64,000 nt of DNA from an uncultured Aequorivita sp. Its GTDB lineage: Bacteria > Bacteroidota > Bacteroidia > Flavobacteriales > Flavobacteriaceae. Where the stretch lies: NCBI GenBank assembly GCA_937125455.1, contig CAKZLK010000016.1, forward strand, positions 124,001-188,000, read 5' to 3'. Positions within the stretch are counted from its first letter, which is position 1. Every line of letters begins with the position of its first letter. Under the pieces are notes generated by a model. That model ran no database searches. It had not been told where the DNA came from and worked only from the letters and a program-made list of their open reading frames with translations. The translations under genes and the position numbers were made by a program. Positions 58,303 to 64,000 of this stretch are shown here, in pieces.

Positions 58303-59256
58303 ATGAACATATCCATTGTCATCCCACTTCTTAACGAAGAAGAGTCACTTAATGAATTGTACCGTTGGATTGCATCCGTTATGCAATCCAATGGTTTTTT
58401 ATACGAGCTCATATTTATTGATGATGGCAGCACAGATAATTCTTGGAAAATAATTGAAAAGCTTTCCGAAGAAAACTCAGCGGTTAAAGGAATTCGTTTT
58501 CAGAAAAATTATGGAAAATCACAAGCCCTGCATGCTGGCTTTGCGATGGCGAAAGGTGATGTGATTATCACTATGGATGCCGATTTGCAGGACAATCCCG
58601 AAGAAATTCCAGAACTGTACAAAATGATTATCGAGGAAGGTTTCGATCTTGTTTCGGGCTGGAAAAAGAAACGGTACGATTCTGTTATCAGCAAAAACCT
58701 ACCTTCAAAATTATTCAATTACGCAGCACGGAAAACTTCCGGCGTAAAACTACACGACTTTAATTGTGGCTTGAAGGCGTATAAACGTAATGTTGTAAAA
58801 TCCATTGAAGTTACGGGCGAAATGCATAGATATATTCCTGTGCTAGCTAAGAATGCAGGCTTCAATAAAATTTCAGAAAAACCTGTTTTGCATCAGGCCC
58901 GAAAATACGGAACCACAAAATTTGGCGCTGAGCGCTTTATCCGTGGTTTTTTAGATTTGATAACCATTTGGTTTTTATCGCGTTTCGGAAAACGTCCGAT
59001 GCATCTTTTTGGTGCATGGGGCGCAATAATGCTTATAATAGGTTTCTTTTTGGCGCTTTATCTAGGAATTGATAAACTATTTTTGAATCCTTACGGCAGG
59101 CTCATTACAGAGCGACCACAGTTTTATATTGCACTAACCGCAATGATTTTGGGATCCCAACTCTTCCTAGCAGGATTTTTGGGCGAATTGATTCTAAGAA
59201 GTAAAAAAGATTCCCGAAACTACATTATCAAAGAACAACGAAACTTCAAAGATTAA
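58303..59256 (+). CDS. Glycosyltransferase family 2, polyprenyl-phosphate type
   Basis: The protein has 317 residues. The GT-A domain is at residues 1-215: NISIVIPLLNEEESLNELYRW, IFIDDGSTDNSWKII and the metal-binding MDADLQDNPEEIPEL. Two C-terminal membrane spans follow (about 238-262 and 280-305). This architecture is that of dolichol/undecaprenyl-phosphate glucosyl- or mannosyltransferases such as GtrB or ArnC-like enzymes, which load a sugar on a lipid carrier. It is co-transcribed with DUF4199. Confidence 0.88.
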   Translation: MNISIVIPLLNEEESLNELYRWIASVMQSNGFLYELIFIDDGSTDNSWKIIEKLSEENSAVKGIRFQKNYGKSQALHAGFAMAKGDVIITMDADLQDNPEEIPELYKMIIEEGFDLVSGWKKKRYDSVISKNLPSKLFNYAARKTSGVKLHDFNCGLKAYKRNVVKSIEVTGEMHRYIPVLAKNAGFNKISEKPVLHQARKYGTTKFGAERFIRGFLDLITIWFLSRFGKRPMHLFGAWGAIMLIIGFFLALYLGIDKLFLNPYGRLITERPQFYIALTAMILGSQLFLAGFLGELILRSKKDSRNYIIKEQRNFKD

Positions 59257-59270
59257 ACTTAGAGATTCTT

Positions 59271-59278
59271 TATTTTTG
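59271..59278 (+). promoter_or_regulatory. Putative -7 promoter box of the phosphosugar mutase gene
   Basis: TATTTTTG is an exact TAnnTTTG match 17 bases before the start codon at 59296. Confidence 0.45.
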
Positions 59279-59295
59279 CACTTTAATTTAGACGA

Positions 59296-61011
59296 ATGAT
59301 TTACGTAGATCCGAAAACTTTAGCCCGCGTTAACCAATGGCTTACCCCCTTTTTCGACGAAAAAACCCAACACGACATTAAAGAAATGATTGCTTATGAT
59401 CCCGAAGGATTGGAAGACAGTTTTTATAAAAACCTTGAGTTCGGAACTGGTGGAATGCGAGGTATAATGGGTCTTGGCGACAACCGAATCAATAAATATA
59501 CTTTAGGTAAAAATACGCAAGGACTTTCAAATTATTTAAGAAAACAGTTCCCTAACCAAGAAATTAAAGTAGCGATTGCCTTCGACTGTCGTCACAATAG
59601 CAAAGAATTTGCGAAAATAGTAGCAAATGTATTTTCGGCTAACGGAATAAAAGTTTTTCTTTTTTCAGAATTGCGGCCCACACCAGAGCTTTCTTTCGCT
59701 GTAAAACAGTTGGACTGTCAAGGTGGAATCGTTTTGACCGCATCCCACAATCCGCCTGAATACAACGGCTATAAAGTGTATTGGGAAGATGGCGGACAGC
59801 TAGTTCCGCCCCAAGATGGCGAAATAATTGCTGAAATAAATTCGCTTAACTATGAAGATATAAAATTTGAAGCGAATGAAAGTTTGATTCAATTTATAGA
59901 TTCAGAAGTAGATGAAGCATTTGCAAAGGCTTCCATCAAAAATGGAACTTTCAATACTTCTCAAGAAGCTAAAGACAACTTAAAAATTGTTTTCACTTCG
60001 CTTCACGGCACTTCAATCACAATGGTTCCAAAGGTTTTGGAAAAAGCTGGTTATAAAAATATTTCCATAGTTGAAGAACAAGCAGAACCAAACGGAGATT
60101 TCCCAACCGTAAAATCACCAAATCCCGAAGAGCCCGCTGCTCTTAAAATGGCTTTGGAACTTGCTGAAAAAGAAAATGCAGATATTGTAATCGGAACCGA
60201 TCCAGATTGCGACCGCTTGGGCGTTGCAGTTAGAAATAACGAAAACAAAATGGTTTTGCTAAACGGAAACCAAACCATGGTTTTGATGACGCATTTCCTT
60301 TTAGAGCAATGGAAAAAAGCTGGAAAACTAAATGGAAAGCAGTTTGTTGCCTCTACAATCGTTTCCACTCCCATGGTTGAAAAGATTGCGGAACATTTCA
60401 AAGTAAAATATATTGAAGGACTTACGGGTTTTAAGTGGATTGCGAAAATGATCAAGGATTTTCCCGAGCTTGAGTTTATTGGTGGTGGAGAAGAAAGTTT
60501 CGGATATTTGGTGGGTGATTTTGTTCGTGATAAAGACGCTGTTACCGCTACCCTACTGGCTTGCGAAATCGCGGCACAGAAAAAAGATTCCGGCAGTAGT
60601 ATGTTTCAATATTTGAACGATGTTTACAATCATTTTGGAAACTACCGTGAACATTTGATTTCAATAACCAAAAAAGGAAAACAGGGCGCAGAAGAAATTT
60701 CAGCAATAATGAAGAAGCTCCGCGAGAATCCATTTAAGGAAATTGCAGGAAGCAAAGTGATTCGTATGGATGATGTTTCAAAAAATGAAACCACAGATTT
60801 TATAAAACAGGAAACTATGTCATTAAACCTGCCAAAATCCAATGTATTAGTCTACTATACCGAAGATGGCAGCAAAATTGCAGCGCGACCCAGCGGCACT
60901 GAACCGAAAATAAAGTTCTACATTAGCGTGAATACTTTGGAAAAAGAAAATTTTGAAGAAATACTCCAAAATAAAATTGACGCTATTGCCGCACAACTAA
61001 ACATTAGTTAA
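59296..61011 (+). CDS. Phospho-sugar mutase (phosphoglucomutase/phosphomannomutase type)
   Basis: This 571-residue cytosolic enzyme of the alpha-D-phosphohexomutase family interconverts sugar 1- and 6-phosphates. All four domain signatures are visible: the phosphoserine loop TASHNPPEYNGYKVYW with Ser150, the metal-binding loop GTDPDCDR (about 300-307), the sugar loop GGGEESFGY (about 395) and the phosphate-binding loop RPSGTEPKIKFY (about 531). Length and the FGTGGMRG N-terminal motif match the long PgcA-like group found in Firmicutes and Bacteroidota. The stop overlaps the start of the ABC exporter gene. Confidence 0.93.
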   Translation: MIYVDPKTLARVNQWLTPFFDEKTQHDIKEMIAYDPEGLEDSFYKNLEFGTGGMRGIMGLGDNRINKYTLGKNTQGLSNYLRKQFPNQEIKVAIAFDCRHNSKEFAKIVANVFSANGIKVFLFSELRPTPELSFAVKQLDCQGGIVLTASHNPPEYNGYKVYWEDGGQLVPPQDGEIIAEINSLNYEDIKFEANESLIQFIDSEVDEAFAKASIKNGTFNTSQEAKDNLKIVFTSLHGTSITMVPKVLEKAGYKNISIVEEQAEPNGDFPTVKSPNPEEPAALKMALELAEKENADIVIGTDPDCDRLGVAVRNNENKMVLLNGNQTMVLMTHFLLEQWKKAGKLNGKQFVASTIVSTPMVEKIAEHFKVKYIEGLTGFKWIAKMIKDFPELEFIGGGEESFGYLVGDFVRDKDAVTATLLACEIAAQKKDSGSSMFQYLNDVYNHFGNYREHLISITKKGKQGAEEISAIMKKLRENPFKEIAGSKVIRMDDVSKNETTDFIKQETMSLNLPKSNVLVYYTEDGSKIAARPSGTEPKIKFYISVNTLEKENFEEILQNKIDAIAAQLNIS

Positions 61012-62837
61012 TGAATTATTTCAGAAAAATATTGCGCTACGCTTATCCCTATAAAAGATTTGCGTTTTTAAACATTTTTTTTAACGTTTTGTATGCCCTG
61101 TTCGGGACACTTTCCTTTGTAGCGCTCATTCCTGTTTTGGAAATTATTTTCAGTGACAAACGAACGCTTGGCGCCAAGCCAGTTTATGAAGGAATTTCTA
61201 AAATAAAAGATTTTTCACAGGAGTATCTTAATTATTTTATCATTGAAAACATCAATAAATACGGCGAATTTACCGTGCTTATGTATATGGTTGGGATTAT
61301 AATTTCCCTCTTTTTATTAAAAAACCTAAGCAATTATTTAGCGATGTTCTATTCTACTTTTCTCCGGAACGGCGTATTAAAAGATCTTCGGAATGACCTT
61401 TACAGCAAAGTAATTCAGTTTCCATTGGCTTTTTATTCTGAAAAAAGAAAAGGAGATACCATTTCCCGATTGAGCGCCGATGTTGATGAAGTGAAAAACT
61501 CCGTGCTTTCTGTCCTGGAAATGATTGTCCGCGAACCATTGACCATAATTTTCTCATTGGCAACCATGCTTTTTATAAGTCCGAAATTGACACTTTTTGT
61601 GTTTCTATTTTTACCAATTTCAGGTTTTTTTATCTCAAAAATTGGTAAATCGCTAAAAAAAGGATCCTTAAAAGTTCAGCAAGAACAAGGTGTTTTCCTT
61701 TCTATTTTGGAGGAAACCATGGGCGGATTGCGCATTATTAAAGCCTTTCACGCCGAAAATCTTTTTCAGAAGAAATTTGAGGACAGCAACGAGCGATTTT
61801 ACAAACATTCCAACGCGGTACTCAATCGCCAAAACCTAGCCTCTCCGGTTAGTGAACTTTTGGGAATTATTACCATAGGTATACTTTTAGTGTATGGCGG
61901 TTATTTGGTTTTTGTTGACCGGACGTTAGAAGCAAGTTTCTTTATTGGGTATATCATGTTGGCCTACAACATTCTTACTCCCGCAAAAGCTATAGCAAAA
62001 GCAAGTTACTCCGTAAAACGTGCCGATGGGTCAGCACACAGAATTTTAGAATTGCTGGAAGCTAAAAACACGATTACAGACATTGAAAACCCAGTTCAAA
62101 AGGAAGGATTTGACAACGTTATTTCTATTAAAAATATTTCGTTTAAATATGAAGATCAATACGTTTTAAAGGATTTCTCGTTAGAAATTCCAAAAGGAAA
62201 GACCGTAGCGCTTGTTGGCCAATCCGGAAGTGGAAAAAGTACGATTGCAAATTTGCTTACACGTTTTTACGATGTAAACAAGGGCAGTATTGAAATTGAT
62301 GGTGTTGACATAAAAAATATTTCGAAGAGATCTTTGCGAGGTTTAATGGGTATTGTTTCGCAGGACTCCATTCTTTTTAATGATACTGTAGGCAATAATC
62401 TAAAACTTGGAAAACCCTTGGCTTCCGATTCAGAATTGATGGAAGCTGCGGAAATAAGCAATTCATACGAATTCATAAAAGACTTACCTGAAGGTTTTGA
62501 TACAAATATTGGCGACAGCGGAAACAAACTGAGCGGTGGCCAAAAGCAACGCTTAAGCATAGCCAGAGCCGTTCTTAAAAATCCGCCAATTATGATTTTG
62601 GACGAAGCAACTTCAGCATTGGACTCTGAAAGCGAACGTTTGGTTCAGGATGCTTTGGAAAAAATGATGAAAAATCGGACTTCCATAGTTATTGCTCACC
62701 GTCTTTCCACAATTCAAAACGCCGATAATATTGTTGTTCTCTCCAAAGGAAAAATTGTGGAGCAAGGCAAACACCAAGAGCTCTTGGAGAAAAAAGGGGT
62801 ATACTACAGCCTTGTGGAAATGCAATCCCTAGCGTAA
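61011..62837 (+). CDS. MsbA-like ABC exporter (fused permease and ATPase)
   Basis: The protein has 608 residues. Six spans lie within residues 1-320, with the coupling motif SRLSADVDEVKNSVLSVLEMIVREPL. The ATPase (about 345-608) has a Walker A GQSGSGKST (about 403-411), ABC signature LSGGQKQRLSIARAV, Walker B IMILDEATSALD and H-loop IVIAHRLSTI. The homodimer exports lipids or drugs; MsbA-type lipid A flipping is possible but not shown by the sequence. It begins at the last base of the mutase gene. Confidence 0.93.
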   Translation: MNYFRKILRYAYPYKRFAFLNIFFNVLYALFGTLSFVALIPVLEIIFSDKRTLGAKPVYEGISKIKDFSQEYLNYFIIENINKYGEFTVLMYMVGIIISLFLLKNLSNYLAMFYSTFLRNGVLKDLRNDLYSKVIQFPLAFYSEKRKGDTISRLSADVDEVKNSVLSVLEMIVREPLTIIFSLATMLFISPKLTLFVFLFLPISGFFISKIGKSLKKGSLKVQQEQGVFLSILEETMGGLRIIKAFHAENLFQKKFEDSNERFYKHSNAVLNRQNLASPVSELLGIITIGILLVYGGYLVFVDRTLEASFFIGYIMLAYNILTPAKAIAKASYSVKRADGSAHRILELLEAKNTITDIENPVQKEGFDNVISIKNISFKYEDQYVLKDFSLEIPKGKTVALVGQSGSGKSTIANLLTRFYDVNKGSIEIDGVDIKNISKRSLRGLMGIVSQDSILFNDTVGNNLKLGKPLASDSELMEAAEISNSYEFIKDLPEGFDTNIGDSGNKLSGGQKQRLSIARAVLKNPPIMILDEATSALDSESERLVQDALEKMMKNRTSIVIAHRLSTIQNADNIVVLSKGKIVEQGKHQELLEKKGVYYSLVEMQSLA

Positions 62838-62903
62838 TTATAGACTTTTCAATTAAACCATTCTTCTGTAACTTAGTCCTATAAATAAGTTGCGCACTTA
62901 AAT

Positions 62904-63455
62904 ATGGTTGAAGAACAAGAACTGGTTGCGGCATTGCAGACCGAAGCAGACAAAGAGTCCGCCTTTCGGGAACTTGTTTCGCAGTATAAGGAACGACTGT
63001 ATTGGCAAATTAGGAATATGGTTTTGGATCACGATGATGCTGATGATGTGCTTCAAAACACCTTTATAAAGATTTTTAGAAATATCAATTCGTTTAAAGG
63101 AGATAGCAAGTTGCACACCTGGATGTATAGAATAGCCGCCAACGAATCCATCACGTTTCTCAACAAAAAAGCGAAACGAAAAAATGTTTCAATTGAAAAC
63201 ATGAAGGATAATGCGGTGCGTAAGCTGGAAACCGATGTTTATTTTGAAGGCGATGCCATTCAACTGCAATTTCAAAAAGCAATTGCCACGCTTCCTGAAA
63301 GACAACGGTTAATTTTTACGATGAAATATTTTGAAGACCATACTTTTGAAGAGCTTTCGGAAATTTTAGAAACCTCGGTGGGTGGATTAAAAAGCAGCTA
63401 TCACATTGCTGTGAAAAAAATTACGGAATTTATAAAGACCAATGAAACCTTATAA
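62904..63455 (+). CDS. ECF-type RNA polymerase sigma factor
   Basis: The protein has 183 residues. Region 2 has DHDDADDVLQNTFIKIFRNINSFKGDSKLHTWMYRIAANESITFLNKK and region 4 has LPERQRLIFTMKYFEDHTFEELSEILETSVGGLKSSYHIAVKKI. Helix-turn-helix residues are intact. It is followed after 22 bases by a membrane-anchored anti-sigma-like gene and a third exported protein gene, the usual envelope-stress operon layout. Confidence 0.93.
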   Translation: MVEEQELVAALQTEADKESAFRELVSQYKERLYWQIRNMVLDHDDADDVLQNTFIKIFRNINSFKGDSKLHTWMYRIAANESITFLNKKAKRKNVSIENMKDNAVRKLETDVYFEGDAIQLQFQKAIATLPERQRLIFTMKYFEDHTFEELSEILETSVGGLKSSYHIAVKKITEFIKTNETL

Positions 63456-63477
63456 AATATTAACAGTCAAACTTTAA

Positions 63478-63978
63478 GTGAAAAAAGAAAAAAACATACC
63501 CGATTTTAAAGTACCAAAAGATTATTTCGAAACTTTTGAGGAACGTCTTTTTAGTAAAATTTCGGAAGAAAATTTTCCTAAATCTGCGGGCTTTAAAGCT
63601 CCCGATATGTACTTTGAAAATTTGAATACACGGATTTTAGAAGCCATCAATTCATCTGAAAAGTCTCAGAAAGCAATACCGCTTTTCCCGAAAAAATATC
63701 TCGGGTACGCAGCCGCGATTGCAGCTTCCTTGGTTATTGGTTTTTTAATTTTTAATACAAAAACCGATAATTCAAACTTAGATTCACTGCAATTTGCAGC
63801 TATTGACACCTACATTGAGGAAGGCAATTTGAACTTAGATTATTATGATCTAACTTCTTATATCGACGATGAAGATATTACCAATATAAAGCTTGAAGAC
63901 CAACAATTTTCAGAAGCCACACTGAAAAATTATATTATGGAAAATGTGGATGAAGAAACTTTAATAAACGAACAATGA
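63478..63978 (+). CDS. Putative anti-sigma factor, membrane-anchored
   Basis: The protein has 166 residues with a GTG start (63478). The cytosolic N-terminal part contains two similar short motifs, VPKDYFETFEERLFSKI and APDMYFENLNTRILEAI, a pattern seen in Bacteroidota anti-sigma-like proteins. One membrane span (about 80-97, GYAAAIAASLVIGFLIF) and a very acidic external tail follow. It lies directly after the sigma gene and overlaps the next start (ATGA). The role is inferred from context. Confidence 0.72.
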   Translation: MKKEKNIPDFKVPKDYFETFEERLFSKISEENFPKSAGFKAPDMYFENLNTRILEAINSSEKSQKAIPLFPKKYLGYAAAIAASLVIGFLIFNTKTDNSNLDSLQFAAIDTYIEEGNLNLDYYDLTSYIDDEDITNIKLEDQQFSEATLKNYIMENVDEETLINEQ

Positions 63979-64000
63979 AAAATATAGTTATTCTATTTCT
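63975..64000 (+). CDS. Start of an exported protein gene, truncated by window edge
   Basis: The ATG at 63975 overlaps the stop of the preceding gene. The eight visible codons (MKNIVILF) look like the beginning of a signal peptide. In comparable operons the third gene is often a CpxP/Spy-like periplasmic protein, but nothing here can confirm that. Confidence 0.5.

Noticed and set aside
1-64000. CRISPR arrays, insertion sequences, prophage genes, tRNA or rRNA genes
   Set aside because: Reading both strands showed no regularly spaced repeats, transposase or integrase motifs, or cloverleaf/rRNA sequences; many open frames antisense to the listed genes were treated as shadows.

Overview
The window is a 64 kb piece of an AT-rich chromosome from a Bacteroidota bacterium, almost certainly a member of the Flavobacteriaceae. 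This rests on the recurring promoter box TAnnTTTG upstream of many genes (for example 3365, 12026, 18920, 20080, 24602, 32935, 44063, 49198). It is also supported by a type IX secretion C-terminal sorting domain (40224-40802), a SusC-type world of TonB receptors and lipoproteins, families typical of this group (DUF4834, DUF4252, DUF4199, short CarB, fused E1 dehydrogenase) and weak Shine-Dalgarno signals. No rRNA, tRNA, CRISPR array, insertion sequence, prophage or integration site was seen. Gene density is high and the window reads as ordinary core chromosome. The only gene-free stretch above 300 bases (22523-22829) is filled by a regulatory leader.

Layout. 1-6200: end of a conserved cytosolic gene, bcp, nth, a 50-residue small protein next to an ECF-like sigma factor, and uvrA. 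6.4-14.2 kb: a secreted Arg/Ser/Asn-rich protein, a glycosyltransferase plus YfhO-like membrane protein, DUF4834, an outer-membrane transporter-like protein and a GNAT protein. 14.2-16.7 kb: two PLP enzymes that fit the capnine (sulfonolipid) pathway, a CBS-like enzyme and an alpha-oxoamine synthase. 16.7-26 kb: oligopeptidase B, YbaB, YegP, a small membrane protein, fused branched-chain-type E1 dehydrogenase, asnB and purB. 26-28 kb: an ECF sigma / anti-sigma-like / two DUF4252 operon. 28.3-36 kb: an S41 peptidase, then a vitamin B12 uptake locus: cobalamin riboswitch, BtuB-like receptor and BtuG-like beta-propeller lipoprotein on the minus strand, and BtuF, BtuC, BtuD on the plus strand. 36-47.8 kb: rmuC, a tandem pair of outer-membrane barrel paralogues, a T9SS cargo protein, carB, rpmH and small envelope proteins. 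47.8-55.6 kb: mtaB, a peptide-binding lipoprotein and a TetR-controlled tripartite efflux operon (TolC, HlyD, DHA2 MFS). 55.6-64 kb: a GlmU-like protein, rpmE2, DUF4199, a GT2, a phosphosugar mutase, an MsbA-like ABC exporter and a second ECF sigma / anti-sigma-like operon running off the window.

The strongest regulatory discovery candidate is upstream of asnB. A 15-codon leader ORF with six consecutive Asn codons is followed by mutually exclusive hairpins and an intrinsic terminator with a nine-T tail. This is the architecture of a ribosome-mediated transcription attenuator sensing charged tRNA-Asn. Other notable items are the B12 capture locus with a BtuG-like partner, the candidate sulfonolipid gene pair, tandem palindromic operators over the tetR promoter, and several enzymes that have lost a classical module or residue (endonuclease III without Fe-S cysteines, CarB without its allosteric domain, a thioredoxin-like protein with CxxG, a cupredoxin-like domain without copper ligands). 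All function calls are from reading the sequence; no database search was run.
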